Positions 13,401 through 28,395 are shown, counted from the stretch's first letter. The stretch is 64,000 bases of DNA from Chrysomallon squamiferum (GCA_012295275.1 CM022669.1:12475480-12539479); one strand, 5' to 3'. Made by a program: numbers and translations. The notes: generated from the letters alone by a model not told the origin.

Positions 13401-13680
13401 CAGTAAAAATGTTTTCCAAAGTATGCTGTTCTTTAATTAACCATAGGTCAGAGATAAGATTGTGTCTTCTATTTGTGAATTTACAGCTATCTTTAAATGT
13501 ATTGCGCAATTTACCATTTCCTCAAGTTGTACCGTAAAACACTGAAAAATTAAACCAGAATAAAGAAAAATTGTATAAATACATAGAAAGAGGAAAACTT
13601 TCTTACATAAATCTGAATAGTTACAGTTCTGCAATGAATGCATAAATAAATATATGGACAGACAGACAAATTTTGAAATC
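8000..13680. other. Gene-free region with decayed tandem duplications and homopolymers
   Basis: No gene recognised. Contents: about four copies of a GTGCCATTTTTT-type short repeat at 8850-8955; a roughly 85 bp duplication at 9085-9215; poly-A/(TA)n at 10300-10436 and poly-T runs at 10674-10740; duplicated blocks between 10175 and 11260; (TTAA)n near 10920-10945; (CA)n at 12598-12612. The stretch 12665-12850 is less AT-rich (it includes a GGAATTGGGGGGCACTGG block) and might be an old interspersed repeat, but I could not classify it. Confidence 0.5.
10175..11260. repeat. Degenerate direct duplication of about 0.4-0.8 kb
   Basis: Three blocks each occur twice in the same orientation. Block A: 10178-10280 and 11025-11125, both with TATACAGAAAGAAGAAAAAA. 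Block B: 10436-10478 and 10971-11011, both with ATCAATTTTAAAAAG. Block C: 10770-10835 and 11195-11260, both with CTTATTGTGAA and AAGTTGACA. Homopolymers and A/T runs have expanded between the blocks. The pattern suggests an old tandem duplication broken up by slippage. Confidence 0.6.
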
Positions 13681-14459
13681 AACTGAAATAAATTAAGACA
13701 GATATATGGAAGTCATACAGACATATATATAGAGAGAGAGAGACATACAGACAGAAAGATGAATGGATGGATATATATATGTATATATATATGTAAACAG
13801 GGAAAGAGTCAAACACAAAGCTAGAAAAACAGAGAAACAGAGAAAACAAATTGATAGATATAAATAGGACAGACATAGACAGACAGGTAAATAACAAATT
13901 TCCTCGAGAAGCCCTATTAAAACTTTGCTGAATATAGACAGTTAGATAAATACTTACTGACTAAACATTTTAAAACCTGATTTACTAACCTAAAATACAT
14001 AAATACTTAAGTGATAATAAAACATTAAACACTATACGAAAATACTATTAACTAAATGTTTCAGATAACAAATATTATTGAGTAAACACTAGATCTGCTA
14101 CTGATTAAACAGTCTAAAACATAAATTTTTACACTAAACACGTAATTAAAACAATGTTGAAATACTATCAGCTGAATCTTAAATTCCAACAAGACACGAA
14201 CATTGTTGAATCTGCAAAAGATTGAAATGTCTACATAACAGTAATTACCTCTGCATTGCTTGTGGTTATTTATGACTAATTTTAAAATAATTTAATCCCT
14301 AACCCACAGTCAAAGGAATCAAATAAAAGCAAAGGTTTTAAGTCTTCTTTAAACTATCTCAGAATCTATACGTATATATTTCAGTTGTTCTTTTGTTGTT
14401 TTTTTCTTTTCTTTTGCTATTGTTGTTGTTGTTGTTGTTTTGGGGTTTTTTTCTTTTTC

Positions 14460-14491
<32 letters not shown>

Positions 14492-15080
14492 TTCAGTTTT
14501 CTTTTTTTGTTTTACTGTAATTGTTTCCCCTTAAAATTCCCCATGTTCCTATCTTCTTCTACAACATACTATTTACAAAATATTCTATGTAGTGACATAA
14601 TCATTACTAATTAAAGAAATAAAAATAAAATAAAACAAGAAGAAAACATTATTTAGCATGTGTGTTAAACAATTTGTGCTGCCAACGCATTTCTGTAGCT
14701 TTACTTAACATGCTGTTAACAAACTATTATTTTATTTTTTATTATTCATTAAGACGATATGCTGTTAAATAAACAGTCTGTTTAAAATAATTTGTTCTGA
14801 TAATAAGGAAGATGTATTGCTTTGTTTATTCTGCTATTAACAAATAAGTTATTTCTTTTATCCTGCAGTCCTAAATAATATAAAAACTAAATCAAATTAA
14901 CAGTTTTATTTCTCAACTCACCGCTCTTGATAGTAGTAGATTCACACATTTTGTGTTTGTTGTTTGCCTACAAAAACTATACATCAAAACAAAAAATAGT
15001 TCATAAATAACAAAAAAAGTATGTTTTAAATGAAAACAGAAAAAAGTAACTTCAAACAAAATTAAGACACGTGTGCACAT

Positions 15081-15132
<52 letters not shown>

Positions 15133-16307
15133 TCTAAAATCACAATAAACACAGGCACATTATGATGACTAGATAAATTTTTTTATTTTTTATCCCTGAC
15201 CAAAAATATAGTTTTTTGGTACAGAACTATTTTTATTTGTATATTTTACCTGTTACTTAAACACACATACACATGTGTTCTGTGTGTGTGTGTGTGTGTG
15301 TATGTTACTGAAAACAAAAAAATAAAATAAAGAAATTTATCTAGTCATCATATCTTGCCACTATTTATATTAATTACGTGTTAAATAAACACTCTTTGTA
15401 ACAAAATTTGTACAATATTAACTAAGATGTGTTGCTATGTTTATTGTTCCATTAATAAACATTTTGTAGCCAGTGACATAACTACTTCTGATTAATGGAA
15501 TGTGATGCTATTCTTCTACTTAAAATTCATTATCTTCTGACATAATTACTGGTGAATGGAAAAGGTTTGTTTAAAAATACACATTCCAGAAGAAGCGATA
15601 TAATCATTGCTGATCAAGAGAATGCACCATTTTGGTTTTAATTAACATTCTGAATTATCTGAGATAATTAATACTGACTGAATGATTAGTGGGTACAAAT
15701 ATCTCTAAAATGATGATGATAATAATAATAAAAAAAAAATTAATAATAATACACCAAAAAAAATTAATAATAATAATCATCATCATCATCATTATAATGA
15801 TATAAACAAACAAACATTAAAAAAATAAATGAATTATTATTTAAAGAAGAAGAAAAAGAAGAAGAAGAAGAAAAAGAAGAAGAGGAAGAAGAAGACATAG
15901 AAGAATGGAATAAAATAAACGTTTGTTTCGCGTTATTTCAACAAACATATCTTAATCTATTTACGTAAGCACTGCATCTGTACGTGAAGAACTTGTGGGT
16001 TACACTGACCTGCTGGCAAATTCCGGAAGTGAGCGTATTTTTGTTTGAATGTCAGAAACAACTATGTTGAATGAAATCAACTGTTTTGCTTGTCATTCAG
16101 TGCAGTATCGCTTGGCAAGGAATGCCAAACCATAACTTGATAGGTTGGGCCTGTTTCATTGGAATAAACATCGATTAATAGGAATAGATTGTGCCCAGTG
16201 CTGTCTGTATTATTTTTATATTATTATTATCATTAGGTCTACTTCTTTTCTATTTATATATATATATATATATACACAAAAAAAAAAAAAAAAAAAAAAA
16301 AAATAAA

Positions 16308-16339
<32 letters not shown>

Positions 16340-17636
16340 TAATCTTATTCTGATTATTAATGTCAAACCTAACTTTCATAATTTAGTTTCTATACTAAAA
16401 ATACGTGTCCACTGTCTGCATCTGAAATGCAAAATATATTTTGTTTTATTTCTTGCTGCATTCATATGCAAAGATTTATCCCTTCCTGTTTATTTGATAC
16501 TGCTTAATTATACTAATGAGTAGCAAATTTATATGGTGTGAGATCATATTTTTCTTCTTCTGACTTTTTGTTTCCTTTCCAAAAATTCAAAATTTCAGTG
16601 GAATAATAATGTGTTACTTAAATATTGTCATTTCTAGCAGATGAAGAACCAGAATGTCATAGAAAGTTCCCTATATATTTTTTGTTTCTTCTTCTTAATA
16701 AAATAAACAAATAAATAAATATTACTTAATAGTTTTTTTCCAGTCTTACCATTAATTATTACCATCCAAAGAATTTAATGTTTATACATATTACAGACAT
16801 ACACTTATGCTTTTCATAAACTGACCATAATTCATATAGATCTTCTGACTACAATTTAATTAATTGTATAACCAGTTTGACAATTATGATCAATGCAAAC
16901 CTTTTTGTTGGTTCTGCATTGAAAACTTTATGAACACAATGCACTGCAGTGAGCATAATTTTATCAACATAACTTGGGATTATGCAACATTGGTCAAGAG
17001 TCATTTATAGTTAAATTCTAATATACATAGGGAAAAAACAATGTAAAAAAATAAATGATGAAAACTGATTTTACTATGATACCTTTGTCAGTAAAACCAC
17101 ACTTGCAATGATAACATAGAATTATGCAACAAGCTTTATTTATAGTTAAATAATAGATTGCACAGCAAAATGAAAAAAATGATGGAAACAGATTCTGCTA
17201 TAAACAAATTATTCAGCATAGCATTTGACAATTATTTAAAGCTCAATAATAATTTACAAAGTAAAGAACAAATAATAAAAAAATCATTAATTCTACTTAA
17301 ACAAACTTTATCAATAATATTAATTATTTTCAGTAACAGTGTGGAATTATTTAACGTAAATGTACTGGTAGTCTGGGGCTGTTCTCTTACGAAAGATTCA
17401 GAACCCTAATTCAAGAGGGCCCCAGAAGCGCCTTTAGTCGACTTTTCTTTTGAACTGTAATCAAAATCTGAGATGTGTCTAATTTTTTAAAACCAGTCAT
17501 GGAACATTCGTTACATTGCCACAAAAGATGATAAAAGTAGTTACCCTGATCTCGTTGTTGCTTGCAAAAGGCCCCCAGAATGGTTCAACCTTCAGGACAA
17601 CAAAAGTGAAGTCCGCCATTGCTGGTAGTACTACTA

Positions 17637-17685
<49 letters not shown>

Positions 17686-18000
17686 CAAAAGGTTACTCTG
17701 GAAAGAAATAACAAATGAAAATCATTCATTCCACAACATAGAAAAAAAAAGAAGAAAAAAACCTCAGAAATATTACTGATTTTGGTTAAAACGGAATTAC
17801 GTAACAAATAAAATACTTGTAGTACGAACATCGTTTAAGGCAACATTAAAAAAAAGAGTTGAACAATAGCTTATTTGGGAAAGACAGAAAAGAAAATAAA
17901 TAACAGAAACTCATTCATTGAACAAAAACACGTACACCGGTAGTAGAAACACAGTTTAAAGCGTCATTAAAGACTAAAACAATAGTCCAGTAATGTGATG
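13680..18000. other. Gene-free region with microsatellites and diffuse duplications
   Basis: No coding exon recognised. Contents: short TA/GA tracts near 13724-13795; (TA)n at 14465-14491; (CA)n at 15084-15132; (GT)n at 15281-15302; a purine-rich (GAA)n tract at 15844-15895; a compound (TA)n/poly-A/(AAT)n tract at 16256-16336; a poly-A/(TA)n tract at 17639-17683. Roughly 130-180 bp diverged tandem duplications can be read at 14030-14230, 14740-15500, 16960-17180 and 17690-17970. Sequence at 16020-16200 and 17360-17640 is more balanced but matches nothing I recognise. Confidence 0.5.
15084..15132. repeat. (CA)n microsatellite
   Basis: A perfect CA dinucleotide run of about 49 bases. Open frames read through it are low-complexity and were not called. 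Confidence 0.95.
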
Positions 18001-18579
18001 CTAGCAGACTTCACCTAACCGCGTTATTGTTGAGGTGGAGTGGGAGGCGGATGTCATTATCACATTCAAGTGTTTTTCGCTCTTTAAGTCGTGAATTTAC
18101 GTCTTAGAAATCGGATGAAAACAGCAACAGATGACGAAAATGGCGTTGCTCATTCTCAAAAGGAATTGAAATATTTTGATACATCCAGCTGATTACACGT
18201 TTCCTGTAATGATGATTATTTTTTTAATTATGTTCATTTTAGATTTATGTTTTAGACAGGAAACGAAAAGGAAAGAAAGAAGAAAGTAACAACAACAACA
18301 AGATCAACAGAAAACCTCCAAAATGACATACATTATATGCTTCTTTCTCAGGAGAAATTGAAATGTTTAGTTTTAAACTGAATTACAAAGAATAAAAGAA
18401 AGATGAAAACACAAATGATGAAAATCATATGTTTTGAATTAGTTCTGGACGGAAAAGTGAATAAAAGACATTTAACAATTCAGCTAACTGAACTAAAGCC
18501 CCTCTTAAAAAAAAAAAAAAAAAAACGGAAAATAAATTACTCCAGAAACCCAACAAAAAACCGCAACAACAACAAAACC

Positions 18580-18616
<37 letters not shown>

Positions 18617-19850
18617 TCTTTAAAAATTATATACAATGGTGGTGCATTTAAAATTATTCATATTAATGAACCCAAAAATTGTTATAATTAAATCAGTTTA
18701 TATTTTTTTCTCATACATTTGTCATTTTTTCTATCATTTATCACTGTTCTCTATGGTTGTTCATTGAAAAATAATTAATTTTCATACCTTCATATTTCAA
18801 TATTTTTTTAAACATAATTTTGCCATTTATTCATTTAAAATTAACTCTTTTTTTCTGAATATATGTTGATAAAAATAATTTTCAATTATAAATCAAAAAC
18901 TGTCATATAAATGATTTAAAAAAAAAAAAAAAAAAAAAATTTTTTATTTTTGATCAAATATTAAATTATTATTATTATTATTATTATTATTTTTTTATAA
19001 GTGTCAAAAATGATATAATATTATAATAATGTAAGCTTAATGTCTCCAGCAGTAAAGGGTTCTTTTACATTCAGTATCTGAGGGATAGGATAGCACATTT
19101 ACTGAAACCAGTGATACACCAGAGAAACGAGAGCAAGGAATTTTTTTTATATCCAATCTCTCAAAAGATGGGACAACACGTGTCATGGTCTTTATCATGC
19201 CTTCCATACCTAGTGGCTGAAATATAAAGAATTCTAATACTTACACCAATGGGACAAAAGCCTTTAACCTCACACTTTTAATGATGCATTTTAGAATTGT
19301 GTAGCAGTTTCAGAATGTTGCACAGAAATTTATAATGTAATAATGAATAAAATATTTGCTGTACACTATGTTTGATATTAATTTCTTTTTCTTTTCTGTT
19401 ATTTTTTTCTTCTTCATCATCATCTTCTTCTTATTCTTCTGCTTCTACTTTTCATTATTATTATTTTTATTATTTTTTAATTTTGTTTTTCTTTATCATC
19501 ATCATCATCATCATCTTATTATTATTATTATATTTTTCTTCTACTTATTATTATTATTAATTTTTTTTTTCTCCTTCTTTTAAAAAGAATAGCTTATTGA
19601 CATGTAACATATTAGTAATTCGAGGATGGTCTCTGACCCATTGCTGAATCACTGATAAAACATGAGTAATGGTGTAGTCTGTGACAGATGTTGAAACATT
19701 CATTCTTTCATCAGGTTTGAGAAAACAGAAGAGAAAGAATGAAAATGGGATGGTGATCGTTCACAGATACCAAGCTGTACATTTTTCAACAGATGTTTAG
19801 CATGCCAGGAAGTGGGGAGGAACTAACTGTAATAAGTTCTAGGAGTTGAG

Positions 19851-19855
<5 letters not shown>

Positions 19856-19936
<81 letters not shown>

Positions 19937-19945
19937 AGGGGGAGG

Positions 19946-19992
<47 letters not shown>

Positions 19993-20018
19993 TAAATATA
20001 TATAGAGAGAGAGAGAGA
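19856..20018. repeat. Long (GA)n array with GGGA interruptions
   Basis: About 130 bases of nearly pure GA dinucleotides, interrupted by GGGAGGGAGGGGGAGGG around 19930-19950, with a smaller GA tract at 20004-20018. This is a strand-asymmetric purine tract. Reading frames across it (RERERE or SLSLSL) are artefacts. Confidence 0.95.
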
Positions 20019-21414
20019 ATGAATGTGTTTGAAAGACCGACAAAGACCTTGGGTATGATACAGATGAGAGTATTATATATTAAGCAACAAATAAACAAAT
20101 ATTAATTTACTTTATATATATTCAGAAACTTTAACGGAAGCTCACTTTGTATTAATTTAGAAATAGCAATTTTCATATTCAGAAATTAACAAAATGATAT
20201 AACAAATTTACATTCTACACAAATGAAATTTTATGTTAATAAAAATGCATTAATTAATAATAAAATGCAATTGTATAATACTCTAAACTATTTAAATTAA
20301 CAATAATAGTAATAAAAACATAAATTTGGTAAAAAGAAAGGTAATCTGAATTAAATTTCAGTGACACATACACACAAAAAAAATATATATATTTCATATA
20401 AATTGCATAGATATTTTATGATAAAATTTTATTCACTGTATTTCAGATATATAATATTAATTTTAATTAACAATTATAAATAATTATTACTGATAAATAA
20501 GCTTTTAACATATAGAAATATTTTTTCTGGTTTTGGAGGTGTTTGGTTTTAAAAATATGTTTTGGCATGTTTTGGCTGTCCTCATTACTTGTTCACAAGA
20601 ATTTCTTTTAAAATTCTTGTGTTGTTTTTAATGTGAAATCATGTCTGCATAAACTTAACACAATCCTCAACAAAAAACTGTAGATTTAAAAAAGAGTAAA
20701 AAGTATACTAATAATAAAAAACTCCAGTAATAATAATAATTAATAATAATAATTCAAATTACAATAAAATAAATAAATAAATATATAATTAAAAAATGAA
20801 GTAAAATAAAAGTACGAATAAATTTGAATTAAAAAAGAAAAAAATGTTTAATATTCCTTTTTTTTTTCTTTTTTTTAAATTTTCATTCATTTTCTTTCTT
20901 TTTCTTTTTTTTTTTTTGTTTTTGTTCTCAATAACTCCAAAAAAAGTATGCCTTTTCTACCTCCAGTAAAAAAAGACTTCAAAGATGAACTGAGTGCACA
21001 AACATAAATTTTCTTTCTCAAGAAAGAGGTAACAAGACACTAGAACTGGTTTTGTTACTGGATCTTGCTGATTCTAATTAATCATTGCTTAAATACTTCA
21101 TTGATAGTTTATGCCTCTTTAATTTCCTCCCATTAGGAGCGTGTCACAAAAACCAGTATCACTTCTGTGACCCAGCAGTGATGGTGTATAAATTGTTTTG
21201 TTGTTATTGTTATTTGAAACTGTGGGGTATTTTGTTTAGCATATTCTGTTTCTTTTTTTTTCTTTTATATTGTCTTTATAAAAAAACAACAATAAAAAAA
21301 CAGAGTAAATTATGTGCACAAAAATCTGTGAAAATGTATATGCTTGAGATTCAGAGAGAGAGAGTATGAATGAATGCATATATGTGGTTTTTTTTGTGCA
21401 ATGGCAAAAGTGGA

Positions 21415-21517
<103 letters not shown>

Positions 21518-23395
21518 TCCCTATCTCTTTTTCCCAGTTCTGTCTCTATCTATCTCTCCATCCTCTTTACCTGTCTCTCTTTCTCCTTCAGTTTCTCTCT
21601 CTCTTCTCTATCAAAAGCAGCATAATAAATTAGCACAACTCTGCTGTTTAATTATACACATGTAAATGGACTCCTTAACCTGCACAAGTTTTAATAAAGT
21701 CTGCTAATCCCTATATGTTATACGATAACCACATCTTCAAGATAAATTATGTTACTATTATCTTTGCATTTGCATTATGTGATGACTTAAGTGCAGTCCC
21801 TTTGATACATAATCTATGGCATGGTTTCCCAACAATAGGAATTTAGTCAGGTGTTAAATCTGGGATAATCTCTTTTGGATTATAAACAACCAGGGATTTC
21901 TAAGCCTAGAACAGATAATACATCAATCACTGTTGAGGGTAATCTCAGGTACTTTGATGTTGACAAACCATTCATCTTTTGTATTTTAATGTTTCAGACT
22001 TAACAAATTGTTCTCTTAATTTTAATATTTAAAAATGAATTACCTCAGATAATAATAAATTTGATATATATTTGAAATATAAATTTGATAGTATGAATAT
22101 GGGTTAAAATAAACTGAGAGGGAGAGAGAGAGACAGAGAGAGAGAGATAGAGAGTCAGACAGAAAGAGAGAGAGAAAAGCAAAAAAAAAGAAACTGATAG
22201 AGAGACAAAAAAATAAAAGAGAGAGAAACAGAGGAGAGAGAGAGAGATAGAAGAGTTTGCAGTGCACATATATATGATACAGATACTGTTTTACTCATGT
22301 TTTTTTTAAAATTTATAATTAATAAATTTAAATAATGGCTTAATTTTTCTCTCTTTCTACCTAGCTCTCCCTTTTTCGTTGTGAAAAGGTTAAACATCTA
22401 AATTTATAACGATATGTGCATTGTCTTGCTTGAGCCTCCTATTCTGATCAGACTTGAACCGTGTACTTGGTTATTATATCAAAACAGAACAAAATATGTA
22501 ATTAAAAAAATGGTCACAAGAGACAGAGAGAGAGACACAACTTGTGGATTATAATTTGAAAATAAATAACAAAATACTTAATTAAAAACAATCAAAATAG
22601 AATATCAGCAACTTACAGTTTTATAACAAACAAATAAAGCACAAATTAAAAATGCATCTCACATAAATTATACATCATATTTGATTTTAATTCAAAAATA
22701 AATAACTGAATACTAAATTTTAATATGATATGTTATTGAATTATAATTTTTAAATTAATAGTCAGATATTTAATTAAAAAATGGACTGCACATTTGTTAT
22801 TATAACCTGTGTTTTTTTTTGTATGAGATAAATACCTCACATATTTAGTAATATTTATTAATTGTAACTGAATAATAACTGCTGACAGTTATAGAAAGGC
22901 ACGTAAACATGTTATAAGAACTATTGAAAATACACTGCAATAGACATTTGTAATAGGTGTATTTATAGAAATAATCAGTGACAAACAGACACACAGACAA
23001 ACATACAGAGAGATCCATATGCAAACATTAAAATATGTAACAGACACATACATACAAACATAAATACAAACATATTCACATATGTATGTGCATATGTATA
23101 GGTGTGTATGTGTGTGTATATAAGTGTGTATGTGTGTATGTATATATGTGTGTATGTGTGTATGTATGTATATATGTATATAAACACTTTTTTTTAGGTA
23201 TGTACGTATGAACTGAAATAAATCACATTGTACTGTCATTATTAAAATGGCTTACATACTGGAATGCATTCTCTTTTCAGATTAAGTTTTTCTCACTTAC
23301 AGATTACTGCACTCATAAGAAGTGTTTCTTTCACCTATGGCATTTTGTTTGTGTCATACATACAGTATTTCACACCTTGACACAGTCATGTGGCT

Positions 23396-23397
<2 letters not shown>

Positions 23398-23438
<41 letters not shown>

Positions 23439-23439
23439 G

Positions 23440-23513
<74 letters not shown>

Positions 23514-23523
23514 TGTGTGTGTG
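23398..23523. repeat. Compound (CT)n-(TA)n-(GT)n microsatellite
   Basis: Three consecutive dinucleotide blocks: CT at 23398-23434, TA at about 23441-23466 and GT at 23467-23523 with one interruption. Confidence 0.95.
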
Positions 23524-24339
23524 TTTTTTTTTTTTCTTAAGATATAAAATAAGTTCTGGATTACAACACTGTTTACAATTTTAAAGAGGACAGGTATGCC
23601 TGCAATCTGTATACTTGTCATTCATTCATTCCTGAAGCTGCAGGGGGTAAAGTAATTCACTCCCCCTTGTCTAAATCACCCTGGGGCAATGCACAAACAG
23701 CTGACAAACAGTGGGAAACATCTGAAGAATGATGTGGGACAATTGTTTTGATTTAAAATCTACAGAGGAATGAGAAAATACCACAAAAAAAATATAAAAA
23801 ATGAAATGTATATATTAATTTGGAAGTAGATAAATTATTATAACACTCCAGTGTATCTGAAGAGTAAAAATATTTTTCACCCAGACTTATCACTATTAAC
23901 TGCTTCTTCTTAATGGATTTAGAAATTGTTCTCTTTGATAGTTCTTTTATCAGCTAAGATTATGTGTATATATACACATTTAATTTAATTATTTCATTTA
24001 TATATTTTTTCATTTAATATTTCCAATATATTTTTATTTTCTTAATTTAATTATTAGTACATTTTCTTTTTCATTTAATAATTTCAACATCTTGATTTTT
24101 AAAATTTTATAATTCTAATATATATATATATATATTTTATCTTAAGACTTTGATATATTTATCTATTTAATTTACTATTCCGGTAAAGAGTTTTTATTTT
24201 CAAATTTAATTATTATTAACTTGGGTTTTTTTTCTTTCTTTTTTTTTCGCTATTAATAGGTGTGAATATATCTATAAATGTGTGTATATTGGTTGAGAAA
24301 TGAGCAAGCAGTGAAATACAGTTATTCCAGTGTGTGGAT

Positions 24340-24457
24340 TAACTCACAGAAGTGAGTGGGAGGCTTGTCTGCTATTACTACTACTGCTCTCTCTGTGTTT
24401 CTCGCGTTTGGTCTCACAGCGCACTTTTCTAAAGACTGGATATAAACCTGTCTCTCC
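24340..24457 (+). promoter_or_regulatory. 5' UTR / promoter-proximal region of the ADAMTS-like gene
   Basis: The sequence before the ATG changes character: it is less AT-rich, with CpG in CTCGCGTTTGG and CAGCGCAC. Two ATGs stand side by side (24458 and 24461) in the same frame. No clear TATA box at a fixed distance was identified. Confidence 0.4.
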
Positions 24458-24502
24458 ATGATGTCTTATTTCAAAGCTCTTACATTCGTATTAATATTAC
24501 AG
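24458..24502 (+). CDS. Exon 1 of ADAMTS-like gene: start and first half of signal peptide
   Basis: Fifteen codons, [15 protein letters not shown], ending CAG|GTAAGA, a consensus donor in phase 0. The hydrophobic LTFVLIL is half of a signal peptide; joined to exon 2 the core continues as NVFLYVLP. No other exon in the 10.4 kb intron was found, and phase 0 fits exon 2 only when the acceptor at 34877 is used. That supports direct 1-to-2 splicing. Confidence 0.7.
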
Positions 24503-24650
24503 GTAAGAATTTTAATTTCTTGTAATTGTATTATTAGTAGTATTATTATTATTATTACTATTACATGTGAGATTTTTGTTGATTTTAATGTTACTGTATT
24601 TGTGATTAATACTACTAATATTGCAGGTAATAATTTTAATTTCTTGTATT

Positions 24651-24694
<44 letters not shown>

Positions 24695-25472
24695 ATGTGA
24701 GATTTTTGTTGATATTAATTTACTGTATTTGTAATATTGCAGGCAATAATTATAATTACTTATATTTGTATTCATACTGCATGCAATAACTATAATTTCT
24801 TATATTTGTACTCATCTTGCAGACAATAATTATAATTACTTATATTTGTTTTAATACTGTAGGCAATTTTTTGATTAATTTTAGTTATTTATATTTATAT
24901 TAACTGCAGGCAAGACTTTTTTTTGGTTATAATTACTTATATTTGTAGTAATACAGTGGCATAAATTTTTATTTTTGTTCTTATTGACATTATGAAGTTT
25001 GTTAACTTTAATTCCTTATATTCGAATTAATACTGTAAATAAGAATTTCATTTAAAAGCTTTTAATATTAAAGATGAGAATTTGTTTTTAATTTAATATT
25101 ATATTTTTGTATGCTTGACATATCTGTTTTTTTAAGCATGTAGAATTTTATTTATTCTTGTTACTGTTATCATTATTATTACTGTTATATTTTTAATTTG
25201 AACATATTATGCCTATTGTTATCTAAAACTGCTTTGCTTTGTATGTCATTATGAGGCATTTATTTATATTTACAAAATATAATAATGGTAATTGAAAACA
25301 TGAAGAAAACACAAATATGTACTTATTTCAGTAATCATAACTGCTAAATATATTTATTAAACGTTTGATATTTATTTTATAATTTATTGAGAAATTTATT
25401 TGTTATTCAGTATCTGAGGAATATCAAATAAAACAATAAGAAACAAACAATAAAAAATAAAAGAATGGAAAA

Positions 25473-25510
<38 letters not shown>

Positions 25511-26366
25511 TAAGCATGCATATACACATGCATTCAAACTTACACACAACATATCCACATAAACACAGACACATACACACACACTATTACATCTCTCTCT
25601 CTCTCTCTCTCAGTCTCGTACCTGCACCCACACATTCTCACCCACTCAGTGATAAATACAAATATAACATTTCTAAGAAATAAAAGTGTGATTAAAAAAG
25701 TTTTATTATCACTGCACTATCAGTGTTAAATGTTAATAGCTGGTGTAGAAGTAAACACTGCAGTGGAGTGTGAGCTCGGCAGTGGTCCTGAAACGTGATG
25801 CAAGGTGTTAGTCTCATAAGGTCATTCAGTTAATGCTTCCAAGTCCAAGGTTAATCTCTGCTAAAAAAAATAAAAAAGTCATGTGTGGTGTGTGTTGCCT
25901 TGTCACTGTGTTATTCCTTTCTTCATGTTCTTTCTACCTTTTAGTCCCATTTTTTTCTTCTCTCAATCCATCTCTTCGACCATTTTTTGTAGAAATGTGT
26001 ATTTGTTTGTGTGTGTATGTATGTGTGTGCGTGTGTGTGTTCATTCATGTATATATGTCTGTGTGTTTGTATATTCACATGCATGTTTGTGAGTGTGTAT
26101 GTATATATGTATGTAAATGTATATGTGCACATGTGTATATATAATGTATGTATGTATGTATGAACATATGTGTGAATGTGTGTGTGTGTGTGTACTTGTG
26201 TTTGTGTGTATACATGCATGTGTATATTTATGTGTGTATTTTTATGTGCATGTGTGAATGTGCATGAATGTATGTATACACATATACCTAGGTTTGTATG
26301 TATCTATGCATATGGGTATGTATGTATGTTTGAATGCATTAATGTATGTATATATTTGTATGTATA

Positions 26367-26436
<70 letters not shown>

Positions 26437-26561
26437 TAACAATCAATGTTTGTGAGTTGGTGCAAATACGCATGTATGTGTAGATGTTTAGATATAGATA
26501 TCAATATGTGTGTATGTATGTATGCATGTATGAATGTATGTATGTATAACTATCTGTCTAT

Positions 26562-26600
<39 letters not shown>

Positions 26601-27115
26601 TATGTGTGATTGTGTGTGTGTGTGTGTGAGTATGTGTGTGTGTCTGTGTGTCTATTATAAAATACTCACTTTTATGTTACTTTATTGAACCCACTGCATG
26701 TTATTCGAAATAGCACTTGTGGTATTATTTTGTTCAGTTATGTAAACTATGTGCTCTTCATATCTGTTACATTCTGTATAGCTTATAGAATATCATGTAC
26801 TCACTTATTACATTATGCAACACCTGTGATTTATACAGCTCATTTTACTCATTGTGTATTATATCAATAGCTCACTGTATATTATATCAATTTTCTCTCT
26901 GCATGTAATATCAGTTTGCTCAGTGTATGTCACTGTATGTTTTATGATTCTGATCACTGTGTGTTGTATTATTTAGTCAGTGTTTGTTATATAATTTATA
27001 TTTTTTCTTTTAATATTCAGTTTTATGTAAATAATGTTCTAAGTAAGCACTTTATGTTATTTATTATGTGTGCATATTGGTGATGTATATATTTATATTT
27101 ATATAGATATACAGA

Positions 27116-27168
<53 letters not shown>

Positions 27169-28346
27169 GTATGTATGTATGTATCTATTTATGTATGTAT
27201 GTATCTATGTATGTATGTATGTATGCATGTATGTATGTGTATATCTATATCTGTATCTCAGTAAATGTATGTATATATGTATATTTGTCTAACCCAGATA
27301 CAAACATATACATATTTATAGACATATACAAGTTTATGCTAAAGCTATAGCAGAACTTTTTAAAGTTTCTTTCATTCTTTATTCCTTCTCTCCTTTCTTC
27401 ACTCTCTTTCTCTCTTTTAGCCCAACTTTCTTTTCTTCTCTCAATCCATCTCTTCAACCCTTTTTTTTTTTTTCACACACTGAAATTCCAGTCATAGCTA
27501 TTTTTTTTTTTTTTTTTTTCCATAAAAAAGACCACAACAATAAAAGACAGCGAAATATATATATATGTTAATCTTAATCGTATTAGTTGACCACCAGTGT
27601 GGACTGATCCCATGACCCGTGGCATCCCAGGTTTACACTGGACTGCTGGGATAAACCATGGTATCACACACTGGAGCTTACTTGTGCATGAAAGCGAGCA
27701 GAGCTTTCTTTTGTACCAATAAAATAGGATTTAGTATGTGTGAAGCCAGGCAAGTAATTCAACATAAGAGGATAAGCAGAGCCCAATATTGAAGGAATTA
27801 TGCAGAAAGAACTGTGAGGGCTTGAGTGTCATAACAAACAAACCTTTCTGTTCATATATTTGTAATATGCTGTAGTGCAATGGTTTCTGTTTGAATAATG
27901 CCAGATATTATTATTTTTTTTTTCTTCAGAAAATAGCTCACTGTGTTGATGTAGGCATAGTGTATATGCACCTGGTAATACAGAGGTGTATTTATATCTA
28001 GCAATATCGATATATACTTATATCTAGTAATATAGATATGCACTAATATCTGCTAATATGTACTTATACCTGGTAATATATATATATATATACATATATG
28101 TACTTATATCTGGTAATACAGATATGTACTTATATCTAATAATACAGAAATGTACTTATATCTGGTAAATTAAAGATGTACCTGTATCTGGTAATACAGA
28201 AGTGTACTTATATCTAGTAGTATAGATATGTACTTACATCTGGAATACAGAAGTGTGGTTATATTTGGTAAAAACATAGAAATGTACATCCATTTGATAA
28301 TACATAGATATGTATTTATTACTGAAATATGTAGATATGAACAGAT

Positions 28347-28395
<49 letters not shown>

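Noticed and set aside
22889-23239. 116-codon minus-strand frame
   Set aside because: Mostly His/Thr/Tyr/Ile translated from TATG/TG microsatellite.
27570-27680. Possible tRNA-derived SINE in the GC-richer stretch
   Set aside because: No A-box/B-box pair or cloverleaf could be read with confidence.
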